Positions 33,901 through 43,839 of a stretch of DNA of 64,000 bases are shown one piece after another. Every line of letters starts with the position of its first letter. Position 1 is the stretch's first letter. The stretch lies in the NCBI RefSeq assembly GCF_921293095.1, contig NC_060257.1, positions 53,418,968 through 53,482,967 on the forward strand, written 5' to 3'. The DNA comes from Ischnura elegans (Eukaryota; Arthropoda; Insecta; Odonata; Coenagrionidae). Below the pieces are notes generated by a model that ran no database searches, was not told the origin of the DNA, and worked only from the letters and a program-made list of their open reading frames with translations. Position numbers and translations under genes: made by a program.

Positions 33901-35524
33901 ACTCTATGATCCATGTGGATGGCTAACGCCCGTTATTCTTTGGGCAAAATATTTTATCCAGTTATTGTGGACAGTTGGGCTTCAGTGGGATGATTCCCTT
34001 CCTCCGGAAATGTTGCAGAAGTGGAGTATGTTCTTGCGTGAGTTGCCAGAACTGAATAAAATTATAATGTATCGTCAAATATTTCCTCCTAAACCAATTA
34101 GTGTTGAACTACATGGGTTTTCGGATGCCTCGGAGCACGGATACGCAGCATGCGTGTACGTGAGATCAACTGACCAAAAAAACGGGATAAAAGTTTCCCT
34201 GTTGATTGCCAAATCAAGAGTTTCTCCCCTCAAGCGGGTTACTTTACCGCGTTTAGAATTGTGTGGAGCGCACATATTAGCTAAACTGCTAAAATACTCT
34301 CATTCAATTTTATGTTCGCATTACAGCATCGACGTCATCTCTGCATGGTGTGACTCAACGATCGTTTTGGCGTGGCTTCAACGATCTCCTCATCTGCTTA
34401 AAACTTTTGTTGCAAACCGGGTGGCTGATATCCAAGACAAAATACCCCCTCATCACTGGCACCATGTAGTCTCCAGCCAAAATCCTGCGGACTGCGCTTC
34501 GCGGGGTTTGATGCCTTCACAGCTTCAACATCATCCCCTGTGGTGGAAAGGGCCGCCATGGCTAAGTTTACCCCATAACCAATGGCCATTCTTAAAATTT
34601 CCGTGTGTAATTGAGGAAGATCTACCTGAATGTAAGTCTTCAGATGCAATGGTTTATTTCTCTGCTGCCCAACCAGAGTGGGATTTACTTACCAAATTTT
34701 CGTCTTGGTCTAAGTTGCAATATGTAGTATCATATGTTTTAAGATTCATCGCGCAATGTCAACGATCTTCAAGGTTCGATGACTTCATTACTAGCAAAGA
34801 ATTAATTAACTCTACCATGATAATATGCAAACTGGTGCAACAAGCTATTTTTCAGCATGAAATAATTGCTCTTAAAAAGGGAAATCGCTGCAGTATCAAA
34901 CTACTACGCTTGGCCCCATTTTTGGATGACTACGGACTTCTGCGAGTAGGAGGACGGCTACGTCATGCATCTATTTCTCAAGAATCCAAGCACCCCATAT
35001 TGCTCCCTAAATCCCATCATGTAGTAAATTTAATAATTGACTACTACCATGTCAAATATTTACATGCTGGACCGCAATTATTGCAGACTCTACTAGCGCA
35101 AAAGTTTTGGATTTTATCAGCGCGCTCTATTGTACGCTCTAGAATTTACAAATGTATTCGATGTTTCAAATGCAAGCCCAAAAATGTGCCACCCTTAATG
35201 GGAGACCTTCCGAAATTGAGGTTAAATCAAATACAACCCTTTAATGTGTCTGGAATGGATTATGGAGGACCATTTCAGATACGAATTCATTCCTTGAAAC
35301 GTTCTCCAACAGTGAAAGTTTATTTGTGTATTTTTGTTTGTTTTTCTACCAAGGCTGTACATCTGGAAGTAGTGACAGATCTCACCTCCGAAGCTTTTAT
35401 TGCAGCCTTGACTCGCTTTATTTCTAGAAGAGGACTTTGCTCCCAACTTTATTCTGATTGTGGAACTAACTTTATTGGAGCCTCTTCTAAATTAAAAAGG
35501 ATATTTCGGATTTTTTTTCTCTAA
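30944..35524 (+). CDS. BEL/Pao gag-pol polyprotein (1526 codons open)
   Basis: A single open frame encodes the retrotransposon's structural and enzymatic domains. Domains by residue: N-terminal gag about 1-120; DUF1759-type capsid region about 128-300 (LPRFSGDSVKWMSFYNTF); CCHC-like zinc knuckles 338-403; aspartic protease with DSAAQ at 478; reverse transcriptase about 740-930 with FVDD at 885-888; RNase H about 1050-1190 (acidic residues in GFSDAS, RLELCGA, WCDST and NPADCASRG); integrase zinc-binding HHCC about 1358-1407; integrase core with D in GMDYGGP and D in YSDCGTNF. The frame ends early because an 8-T run at 35511-35518 shifts it, placing the third catalytic acid out of frame. The ATG at 30944 is the first one giving the full gag. 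Confidence 0.93.
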   Translation: MNFATFVRKANLLKRRCEKCHDAVRQIEITVNQSSLTDILIRRLTGNHEEIVEKKRDFEHILNLCLSEDPSDYDEDTVLKLQDEISDLVCESRAIISSLIPMLNGNPQTPTVDNENDAAQSATAVRLPKLELPRFSGDSVKWMSFYNTFDTTIHQSLSLSRIEKFQYLNSCLQGEALELIRGLPLSDSNYLIAWDLLRKRYHNIRKLVSMHITKIMDMPNLSGNSLVSLRSFLSTYHENIQALSALGHDITKENILLVTILLRKLDFGTRKRLEDTRNENHELPIASELIKFLERECAHLEDASVDARVKPLAVGTTLKNISSRHSKSALISLNANGCPYCNNETHTIYQCPDFKRKSPQERQSIARTKRWCFNCLGTSHNKQSCKSTQCCRICQRKHHSLLHVAHPVPSMSSSQKPSVSTPAFAGLSSDSLSNEQPSTSDLAALSSTQNKTAVLLATTLISLTNSDGKSLIVRGVLDSAAQCTFITEQCAQLMNVRRMRTDHSISGVSQSHVKTNGMTFLNLASISGVPLAHGHPVIILENITSHLPRVAISPEIKEKMKSFVLADPSFDIPGPIDVLLGADLFPFVFSGLKCTLGKNMPVAMDTIFGFVLMGSTAVPSVNQEDAKKCISLITNTFDINSAIKKVWEIEETPCLIPVLDKQCEDHFKSTHFRDLTGRYVTRLPFKEDHQALGDSFSNAERRFYALERRFSKDPEFKGMYVDFMTDYLSSRHMELCESPIEFPNYYLPHHGVLKRNAMPYKLRVVFDASARTSSNVSLNDVLLSGPKLQNNICDLILRSRLNSIVFRCDIRQMYRQIKVHTDDQRYQLILWRSDPSTPLLVYKLTTVTYGVTSSPFVAIRTLQQLAEDEGVTFPRTAEVLKSQTFVDDIITGADCIHDSLLLQNDLNRLLLTGGFELRKWCSNSSQLLSQVPEDHREIPVAHSISGEPLYSLLGLQWNSSQDCYSYSMNICEGPPTKRCVLSTIAKLYDPCGWLTPVILWAKYFIQLLWTVGLQWDDSLPPEMLQKWSMFLRELPELNKIIMYRQIFPPKPISVELHGFSDASEHGYAACVYVRSTDQKNGIKVSLLIAKSRVSPLKRVTLPRLELCGAHILAKLLKYSHSILCSHYSIDVISAWCDSTIVLAWLQRSPHLLKTFVANRVADIQDKIPPHHWHHVVSSQNPADCASRGLMPSQLQHHPLWWKGPPWLSLPHNQWPFLKFPCVIEEDLPECKSSDAMVYFSAAQPEWDLLTKFSSWSKLQYVVSYVLRFIAQCQRSSRFDDFITSKELINSTMIICKLVQQAIFQHEIIALKKGNRCSIKLLRLAPFLDDYGLLRVGGRLRHASISQESKHPILLPKSHHVVNLIIDYYHVKYLHAGPQLLQTLLAQKFWILSARSIVRSRIYKCIRCFKCKPKNVPPLMGDLPKLRLNQIQPFNVSGMDYGGPFQIRIHSLKRSPTVKVYLCIFVCFSTKAVHLEVVTDLTSEAFIAALTRFISRRGLCSQLYSDCGTNFIGASSKLKRIFRIFFL

Positions 35525-35771
35525 TGCAAAAAAGGATATATGTTATTTTGCTGCACAGAATTTCATTAATTTTCATTTCATTCTTCCTGCCGCACCTCAT
35601 CAAGGAGGATTATGGGAAGCCGCCATAAGGAGTGCGAAACATTATTTGTCACGAATTATTGGAACATCCCCAGGGGAAGATGGAGTGGTACGAGTTGTCC
35701 ATCTCCGCACAGCCAAGGGAACCCTCACAAGACCCGCTGTCAAAGTATTTCCCTTGCCTCTCGATTCCTAA
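35511..35771 (+). pseudogene. Integrase C-terminal remnant, frameshifted and internally deleted
   Basis: In the +1 frame after the T run, the integrase resumes with the segment holding the third catalytic acid (GGLWEAAIRSAKH; the Glu codon is 35616-35618). Near 35667 it jumps straight from LSRIIGT to PGEDGVVRVVHLRTAKG, the C-terminal domain, and ends at TAA 35769-35771. Intact BEL integrases have roughly 100 or more residues between these segments, so a deletion is inferred here. Confidence 0.75.
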
Positions 35772-35910
35772 ATATTTCCACTCCATAACCATTATTCACT
35801 TCCTTCTTTTCCTTCACCTTACCCTAAAATATGTAAGAACTGTTATTTATTTATATTGTTTTTTTTTTGTATATGTGTATGTTGAACTATTAGTTCAATG
35901 TGGGCGAGGA

Positions 35911-36332
35911 TGTTGCGTATTATTTCTCATAGTTTTCGTTCTTCAGTTATTATCGTCTGCTGTAGGCTTCCCCGTGTTCCCGAGGAGGGCGCTAATAGTC
36001 TCCTGGCGTTTTCCTTCGCGGAGAAGCAATGCAGTTCAGTCGTGCAGTTCAGTTGCAGTTGACGAGCAGTTGACGAATAAGTGGCCCGAGAGGCAGTCTC
36101 GCCTTTCTCCCTCCCCAGCGTAGCTGAGTGTTCCGCCGGACTGCATGCTGCTAGCCTACTTCTGCATGCTGCCCGCTTATCCCTGCACGTTGCTGTTCGC
36201 GTATCTCCTGCATGTTGCTCGCCCTCTCCTGAATGCTGCTCGCCGGATCAACGCATTCTCACCGCTGCTCCGACTCTCCGTGACCTGTATTTCCAGGCTT
36301 CTCAATTATGTATTTTTTGTGTTAATTGTTCA
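35911..36332 (+). repeat. BEL/Pao 3' LTR (422 bp)
   Basis: Matches 29931-30352 without gaps at 417 of 422 positions. It begins TG, ends CA, and is followed at once by GATTT matching the left target duplication. A purine-rich tract TGGGCGAGGA precedes it. It is about 88 bp shorter than the 5' LTR implied by the primer site. Confidence 0.9.
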
Positions 36333-36504
36333 GATTTGCAAAGCGAACTTCTACTTCGAGGAGTGGGCGATAAATAGTTGCAATAATGTTACAACAAGTA
36401 AGAGAACAGTTTAAAGTATACCGGGACTAGCCGCGGTGATAACTTTTACGGGAGTCACCCGCAATGCACAATCGTGCGAAAGATCCACAGAGAAAAAATC
36501 ATTC

Positions 36505-36576
36505 GCATTGACCGGGATTCGAACCCGGATCCCCCGATTTCCGGTCGAGTGCTTTAGCCAGGTAAGCTACCGAGGC
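36505..36576 (-). other. tRNA-like sequence, left arm of SINE copy 2
   Basis: Mirror of 36664-36735, with the same cloverleaf as copy 1. One acceptor-stem difference (GCATTGACC) distinguishes it from its partner arm. Not a tRNA gene. Confidence 0.65.
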
Positions 36577-36663
36577 GTCATTCTTCCCTGTGGATATTTT
36601 CGGACACTACCGGACAAGGTCCAGCAACACCTCCGTCCGAAAATATCCACAGGGAAGAATGAC

Positions 36664-36735
36664 GCCTCGGTAGCTTACCTGGCTAAAGCACTCGACCGGA
36701 AACCGGGGGATCCGGGTTCGAATCCCGGTCAAGGC
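36664..36735 (+). other. tRNA-like sequence, right arm of SINE copy 2
   Basis: Cloverleaf as at 5374-5445, but with CCGGAAACCGGG in the anticodon arm, which adds an A-C mismatch to the stem. T arm and B box are intact. C at position 33. Confidence 0.65.
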
Positions 36736-36866
36736 GAATGATTTTTTCTCTGTGGATCTTTCGCAAGTAAGAGAACACATATTATACAGTAAATCGAAAG
36801 TAAAGAAACTCGAATTAGTAGTAGTAATTGATAGTAGATTTGTGTTAGTAGATTTTTCTTTATTTA

Positions 36867-37192
36867 CAAGTTTTCTAACCCGTAGAGTAACGAAGTTGCT
36901 TAAAAGTGAACAATTAAGGCCTCTTCCACTGAAATTCTCCTAGCAACGTTGATCAGTTTTCATCAAAATCCATTATGGACAAATACTTGGAACGCTTTTT
37001 CCTGACCCCTATGATGCATGTTCAAGTTTTCTAACCCGTAGAGTAACGAAGTTGCTTAAAAGTGAGCAATTAAGGACACTTCCACTCAAATTCTCCTAGC
37101 AACGTTGACAACGCTGATCAGTTTTCATCAACAATCCAATATGGGCGAATACTTGGAACGCTTTTTCCTGACCCCTATGATGAATGTTCACG
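36867..37192 (+). repeat. Tandem duplication, about 156-170-bp unit
   Basis: CAAGTTTTCTAACCCGTAGA starts at 36867 and 37023. The units share GAAGTTGCTTAAAAGTG, CTCCTAGCAACGTTGA and CTTGGAACGCTTTTTCCTGA. The second unit has a small insertion (ACAACGCTG). High similarity suggests a fairly recent event. Confidence 0.85.
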
Positions 37193-37332
37193 GAGGCTTC
37201 TCTCTTTGTTTATCATTAACCTAGTGCTCAAAATGTTTTAGCTAAATACCGAAGTCCTTTGATCTTCTCAGAAGTAAAATAAAGGGAGGGAGAGACTAAT
37301 AGCCGTAATAATGTTTCTCTTTCCTTACACTA

Positions 37333-38006
37333 CCCCTATGAAAAAATTGTATAAACCTGTTTCAAAATTTTATACAATTATATATAAATATATACTCGCG
37401 GCTGAGCTTAAAGCCACCGAGTGCGTCCACCGGGTTGCGGATGGTGGGTCGACCTTTAGATATAGAGGTTAGCTGCGAGATAAGCGAGTTCTCTCGTCGA
37501 ATAAGCAGTCGCGGACAAAAAGCGGCGGTATTCTGAGGGGGTATTGGGCTACCCTTGGGTAAGGTAGGCCATTTAAAAGATACCAAAACCTGTGAAGATA
37601 TCGTGACTTGGCGACTGGGGGCCGCCAATAATTATGCCTCTCATCACCCGGGGGAGAGGGCAGCAGCTCTTCTTCACATGTGCGAAGGTGGAGACCATAC
37701 TGGTCGGTACAGCGACACACATTCCACTACGGGCGTGGTAACATTTACTTTAACGGCTGTAGTACTGCGGTGTGGAAGGCAAGGGGAAACCACCACATTA
37801 TCATCCCGAGGAGTCACAGCTACTCCACTCAATTTATATTGAAAAGATTAGCTGATAGGAGAACTGAGTGGAGAGCTGCGTCAAACCAATCCTAGGATTG
37901 TTGACCAGTGATGATGATGATGATGATACAATTTATACAATTGCCATGGCAATGTACAAGATTGTATAAAATTTTGAAACAGGTTTATACAATTCTTTCA
38001 TAGGGG
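37333..38006. mobile_element. Palindromic MITE interrupted by a retroposon
   Basis: Terminal inverted repeats 37333-37378 and 37961-38006 match at 45 of 46 positions (CCCCTATGAAA...TTTATACAAT). Removing the insert at 37380-37931 and one duplicated target copy leaves a near-perfect palindrome of about 111 bp. I could not confirm the MITE's own target duplication. Confidence 0.8.
37380..37931 (+). mobile_element. LINE-tailed retroposon (552 bp) inside the MITE
   Basis: Flanked by an 11-bp duplication TTTATACAATT (37369-37379 and 37932-37942). The 3' end (about 37835-37931) is the LINE family L tail, coding for KRLADRRTEWRAASNQS, then GATTGTTGACCAGTGATGAT and a GAT microsatellite. The 5' 450 bp is unrelated to the other L fragments seen here and has no convincing frame. 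It may be an internally deleted LINE (5' end joined to 3' end) or a SINE using the LINE tail. Confidence 0.75.
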
Positions 38007-40151
38007 AAGCTATTATGTTAAATAATAATAATTATTCACAGAAATCGAAATTATGGAATACTGGTTGTTAATGAGAACAGTTAAACCTAGGGTGAAGTCA
38101 GTAGCGTGGTTCAAATACCCACTCCAATGCGTTTAAAATAGGAAAATGCACAAAACTCGATCTTGAAGATATATCATATGGATGAATAAGTAATAAATAA
38201 TATTAATACTCCAAAATAAGAAGAAAAAAATTACAGCATAGGAAATTGATAATAGGAACATACGTGTGTGGGAAGGTATTTTTTCATTTTTTCCATCATT
38301 TCTGTTTTTAACTCTGTTTATAAAAAATATCACTTGTAACTCTAGCTTTTCACCCGCTTCTCACCCCCTCAATTAGTATAATCGCACATTTTAGGACGTG
38401 CTTAATTATTTCATGGCCTTAAAAATCCAGAGTATTAAACATAATGTCGAAAATGTCCAAGAAAAACCCTTTTCATGGCAACTGCATAGTGCATCCAAAC
38501 AAATGTCTGCGTTGCCATAGCTCAGTAACTAAGGACTTTCGACTCCATGTTTATGGAACAAAAAAGCTTAATAAATCCCCCCATAATATCTCATGAAATA
38601 TTGCAGATTCCTCCTGAAACACCATGTATACAAACCTGTTGACGCTAACATAAGTAAATGTTTCCCAAACTTCTTGATGCCTGAGGTTCTAATCTTGTTC
38701 TTTTGAGGAAATGTGCACTAATATGCTTATGGGCCTCTGCGCGTGGAATTATGATTCAAATGGCAAAACCCGGGATCACGAGATGGTTTGATGGATCTGA
38801 CTTGGCGACTACAACGATAGCGTTTGTTTTCATCCAATTTATTTCGAATAAAAGTTACCAAACGTTGCCATGGAGAGCGACGGGATGATGTGAAGGCGCT
38901 GACCGGAAAAAAGCCGCCATCGATCGTTAGGTTGCTGAAACTGAATAGCTTTGGACAATTTCCTCTTGCTAGTGTTGTAATTTTTTCTCTTTTTGGCATT
39001 CGAGTCAAATGTGAATATTTCCTCGTTCCCATCTTCAGTCTCTAGGGAGGGCGGTTTGCAATTCATCCGTGTGCGGTGCCAATCAGCCAATGCATCTGTT
39101 ATTCAATGTGAAAGTGTACACATAAACTCATGAATTAACAATTAATGCAATGGTAATGGATGCACATTGTTGCAGACAAATTGACTGCGTAGAGGTAATG
39201 TGTGAATTTTAAACACATACTACGTTTTTTTCAAGAGAGGCAGAAAGTGAACATGATAAAAATAAAAAAATGTCTGTTTAACCAAGATGGTATTTTCCCA
39301 CAATGTGTTACTTCTGCACGATACTTAAACAACTGTTAAGTCAGTATCAGGAACACTGGACGTTAACTCTGTGAATACTTAACTGTCAAACAGCGCCGCA
39401 AATAGGTAACACTTTGCGGAAAGAGCAATCTTGTTTGAATTATATTATGATGGCTTCATGGTGACTTATTCTGAAGGAAAAAAATACAAATTTAAAATAG
39501 TAGGTATATTAGGCTGGTGTAGTGCATTTCCAAATTCCAAAAGTACGGATGATCTTTAGGGGAGTGGGTGGAGATTTACTGGTGGCGGTTTGCGCACGTT
39601 GTGATTTTGAATATTTAAAGAGAACTGAGCAGAATTTGAGATGGTTCCCTCGTCACTATACAGAGAGAGCTGTTAATTTTTGTGAATTAAAAGACTATCT
39701 AAACCAAAACAACTTAAAAAATAGAAAATCTCTTAGCTCAGCATATGAATTTTGAGTGGAAAAAGGTTATTTTAATACATTTGTGGCTCACGTTTTCATG
39801 TGGATGGATCTAAAAGTTGAAAGCTCAAAATGGCCAACACTATTTTTTTTTAAATATAACTAATAACTTCAGGCTTTTTTTTATTACTACTACTATTACT
39901 ACTATTTTTAGACTATTTTTTTAAAATTGAAATTGCCTAGTTCGTTAGTTAGTTTTTTACTCTTGTGAAGGGAGTGCCTATTTACATGATCGACCCGTCA
40001 TAAAGTCTGTTTTTATGACCATCGCGTGGTAGTAATGGTGCGTTGTAATTTTTTAATGATTACGTCGTCTGCATGGGTGATTGCGTTACGCCAGGGCATT
40101 GATAACTTTTCGAGTCATTGCTTTGCCAATAAAGGAAACAAAGAAAGCTTT
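38007..40151. other. No recognised gene
   Basis: Overlapping short frames near 38700-39090 (up to 101 codons) show no domain. No shared repeat seen. Confidence 0.45.
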
Positions 40152-40335
40152 GCATCATTTTATATAGTTTTTTTTTGCTATTCATAAAATGATGCCTGGG
40201 ATGGTTTTACATGCGAGTTTCATTCGGGGTAGACATTGAGCAACTCACAATACGGCTGTAACGGGATCGAATGTCGAGCTATCAATAGACGTGTGGGATT
40301 CAAATGTTATTACCACTACTTCGTTAGGATTTTTA
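40152..40335 (+). repeat. Direct repeat G, copy 1
   Basis: CATAAAATGATGCCTGGGAT, then ATGCGAGTTTCATTCG, then CACAATACGGCTGTAACGGG and GGGATTCAAATGTTATTACC. It recurs 766 bp downstream in the same orientation. Confidence 0.75.
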
Positions 40336-40917
40336 AAAACGTGCTCAGTTTCGAATGTGATCTCGTTGAGAACACAATGATAAAATTATTTTCTCAAAAC
40401 TTGCTGCTCTCCATGTATTTTGACGTCCTGAATACCCTCCTACTCAGAAGATTGTATCACCCACAATTCTGTTGTGAATCACATGCACCGTCAATATCGA
40501 TAACGTATGCGTAGTTACATAATACTAATTTTATGGATAACGAATCCTATTTACGTAAAATATATCTAAGTTTTTACCGACAAATTATGGAAATATTCAC
40601 ACAACAAACGGATGCATGAAAGGAATGCGGAACCAAATATTCAACCAATCTATATCTTTAGTTTCTTAGTTAGCAGGCCATATCCCCTAATAATATCCCC
40701 TAGCTTTACCTCTAATAAGGTTTTTCTGAATGTAAATCTGCGTACTACCCCCCAAGCCGCCTAAATGGGCGTGTGGTAGAGGATGTGACGATAACAGACG
40801 TTTAAAATCCTCCATTGCTCTCGGAAAAAACGAATTCCTTTATCCATCCGTTCGGCAAAATATCCCTCTGAATTTATCGTATCTGTCGGACCTGGAAATA
40901 CAATGGAGAAAGCCATC

Positions 40918-41110
40918 GCATCATTTTATTTGTTTTTTTTTATCCATAAAATGATGCCTGGGATGGTTTTACATGCGAGTTTCATTCGCGGTAGACATTG
41001 AGCGACTCACAATACGGCTGTAACGGGATCGAATGCCGTGCTATCAATAGACGTATGGGATTCAAATGTTATTACCACTCCTTTTCAAAATTTTCAAATC
41101 CTACCTTCGT
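40918..41110 (+). repeat. Direct repeat G, copy 2
   Basis: Same order of blocks as 40152-40335 with about 90 percent identity. It is followed by a small inverted repeat (CAAATCCTACCTTCGTTAGGATTTG). Confidence 0.75.
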
Positions 41111-41452
41111 TAGGATTTGAATGGAGTGAGGGTAAAGTGGGAATCTAATATGATATTCTCCGTGTCGCTACTAAAGATTCTCTATCCTCAAGCAATCGAT
41201 GCCTAGCGCTCAGACTTGGTATCGCGCAGCTTCCATATGCTCGCTGCGTATTCAAGGTGAGGCCGGACGAGTGCGAAATAGGGCGTCTCCATTACTTTTT
41301 CATCCGAAAAACTTCCCATAACCAGCTTGGCGAATCGTAGCCCTACAACGTTATCATTCAGACGCTCGAGGTATGTTGGAACCAAATTAGTGACGTCACC
41401 CGCCCCTACTTGGCGTCTCGCCGATCATGGCAGACCAGTGGTTCGAGTAATA

Positions 41453-42107
41453 GGGTGGTTTCCTTTTATTTTTTTATTGCATGAATCGAAAGATTATTAC
41501 TCCTGGAATGCGCATTTAACGCTCTTAGATTTTTAAACGACGATAGCTATTTTTCGCGATTAAATGAAAAATGAAAAAATTTCACGCGTGCGGAAACGCG
41601 ACGGCTAAGTACGAATGCTGGGAAAACCCCGTGTGACGTCGTTCTGGTTCCCGCTAAGTGAGGTGACCTTGGGGCGAGGCTTTGAGCGCTGATACGACGC
41701 AGGATGCTAGCAGGTAGTAGAGTACCCTGCTAGCTGGTAGCGCTTGGCTTAAATAAGGATTTTCAATACCTTATCAAACGAAGGAAACTTTCCGATCATA
41801 GGCAGTTTTAATAGGTGATTATTAAGACATGTTTCCCTGAGCTCTGTGCCTCATGCATGCATTGGTAACCTCAGACGATGTAAAACTCCTATCTACTCGT
41901 ATAGAAACTAGGTCCCTTTGACGTCACGTGCAGTGGCATCGCATGGGCGCCAATCTGGCCTTTTTCAAATGAGTTTAAAATTGGCCGTTGCCATTCGTCT
42001 AGACAGGGTTTCCTAAAACCAAATAATTTGTACATTATGAATACACTTATGGTGGGTAACGAATCGCAATCAATGCCTTTCGTTTTCTTTGATGAAGGAA
42101 ACTACCC
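41453..42107 (+). mobile_element. MITE family A, copy A3
   Basis: A 655-bp copy with both ends intact: GGGTGGTTTCCT and, inverted, GGGTAGTTTCCT, flanked by TA at 41451-41452 and 42108-42109. It is the best copy for defining the family's ends. Confidence 0.85.
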
Positions 42108-42799
42108 TATGGAGCCCTTATCCCATTTGTTTTGAAAGAAGCCGGAATACCTCTCTTCAAATTACTTTTCTCCCAAATCAACAATTGTTTTACTTTCTTT
42201 GGTATCCAAAAAAATTAAGGTAAACGATATTAACGATATTTACCTGGGATCATCCTCTACCTCATTCAGTAGGTGTTCTCCAAACTTTTCGGATGCCGTA
42301 TGAAAATATTTCAGCTTTCAACTCTATTTTCTATTTCAATTTTAAACTCTTCGATCATCTAATTAGCCTTTTACGTTCATGCTCGCATAATCTATTCGTT
42401 TTTTTCTTATCTCATTGTGATTTTTAGCAGCAGTAATCATTGGGCATCATTTAAGTGACGAATATTTTTGCGTAACTTTTGTGAACCATGGAATAAGTTT
42501 TTGGGTTATCCTGTTTAGTATTATTCCGTGAATTCGGACAAGATTGGAAAATCTATCAAACGCTTCATGAGTATTTATCAAGTTCATTCATTTTCGCCAC
42601 CCGTGAATAAGTGACAATACATGGAAGGAGAGTATTATTTGGAACTGCATTTCAACATCCGCAAAGAGCAGAACGAGCGACGGTGCTTTGTATGGTTATG
42701 GTATTTGGAGGAGGCGACCGACAGCTGAGATCATTTTCATCACGAGGGAAGGGTATTGAAGGAAGGGTGGAGAGAAACCCGGCGTCGGCTTTAGCCTGC

Positions 42800-42996
42800 T
42801 CTTAACGAAAGTCGCCAAGGGGACCACGGCTTAACGTCCCATCTGACGGACGGAGTGTTGCGCTTGTAATGTCCTCCACACAGCACTCGAGCGGGGATCG
42901 GGCAGTCTCTGAAAATTCTCTGCCACCGCCGGGATTTGAACCCGAGCCCATTAGGTGGGAAGCCAACACTCTAGTCACCACACAAACCCGATACCC
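42800..42996 (-). repeat. tRNA-derived SINE S4
   Basis: Minus strand 42921-42996 has a tRNA-like head: A-box-like TGTGGTGACTAGAGTGTTGG, then a B box CGGGTTCAAATCCCGGC. A body follows with ACTCGAGCG and GACGTTAAGCCGTGG, a pattern I recognise from arthropod SINEs. The 3' end fades near 42800. Confidence 0.55.
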
Positions 42997-43839
42997 CACC
43001 TAATCCTTACTCTAAGGAAATAACGCGTGTGTTGCAAATATGCGAAGGCATGAATCTTTGACATCATAATAGGTTGCGGTTAATTCAATAGCCAGGGAAA
43101 AGCGTACCTGAATACGTCAGATATCACAAGCAGAAGGTTCTCTGGGCGGAAATGAGTGAAGCATTGAAACCGATCACGACTAGAAGTAAACATTTGTTTA
43201 ATACGAGATACCATAATTCCATTATGAAATTCCCCTAAGGGAGTGTCACGGTGCGAACGATGCCTTGATTTACGCGCGCTCTCTGCATAAAAGTGTGCGA
43301 AGGAAAAATTATCCTGTTAATTAAATCCAGAGGTAATTTCTTGGCCGCAAAATTTAGATGAAAAACTCTGCAAGGTAGGTTATGAATATGATACGTCTCG
43401 CTTCCCGATTTTGCTCGTTAATTAGGCAGTATACGATTAATTCCCACCAGAGGAAAAATGAATACCAAGCTGGTGGAAAATTTGGTTTTCCTTAGAATAA
43501 CGGTGGATGCAAGGTATGTAGGCTTTCGGCTTGTGTTTGAAGTATAGAGGAAGCTATTATGTTCATCAAGGATAGTTTGGTTTTCCGTGTAGTTACAATG
43601 TACTTTTTTCAGTTCATAGAATTTTTCAATCGCTCTTTTGTTACGATGCGTCGGGAATATTAGAGGGTAATCAACGTGAAGAATATCTTATCACACAGAT
43701 GATAGAATCTGCAATAAGAAAAAATCCATTCAACTTGGCATTAATTTTTACTTTATGTTAATTTTTTTTTATTCCAAGTCCTTATAAATAGGTCATGTCA
43801 AAATGTTTTCTTTAGTTTTATTCTCACTATTCAACAGGA
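42997..43839. other. No recognised feature
   Basis: No gene or shared repeat seen. Confidence 0.45.

Larger units (their letters stand above)
29926..36337 (+). mobile_element. BEL/Pao LTR retrotransposon (6.4 kb, slightly degraded)
   Basis: Order: 5-bp target duplication GATTT (29926-29930), 5' LTR, tRNA-Tyr-type primer site, leader, gag-pol frame (30944-35524), damaged integrase end, purine-rich tract (35901-35910), 3' LTR and GATTT (36333-36337). BEL/Pao identity follows from the DUF1759-type gag, DUF1758-type protease, RT with FVDD, Pao-type RNase H and HHCC/DD(E) integrase in one frame. The two LTRs differ at 5 of 422 aligned positions, so insertion is recent. The integrase lesions (frameshift and deletion) should prevent autonomous activity. 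Confidence 0.93.
36409..36764. mobile_element. Snapback tRNA-SINE, copy 2
   Basis: Same left unique part as 4991-5054 (TTTAAAGTATACCGGGACTA). Then arms 36476-36605 and 36635-36764 (130 bp, about two mismatches) surround a 29-bp loop. A perfect 13-bp target duplication AAGTAAGAGAACA flanks it (36396-36408 and 36765-36777). Arms are shorter than in copy 1 because the fold-back point lies about 60 bp earlier. Variants private to this copy (CAGGTAAGC and GATCCACAG) occur in both of its arms. Confidence 0.87.
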
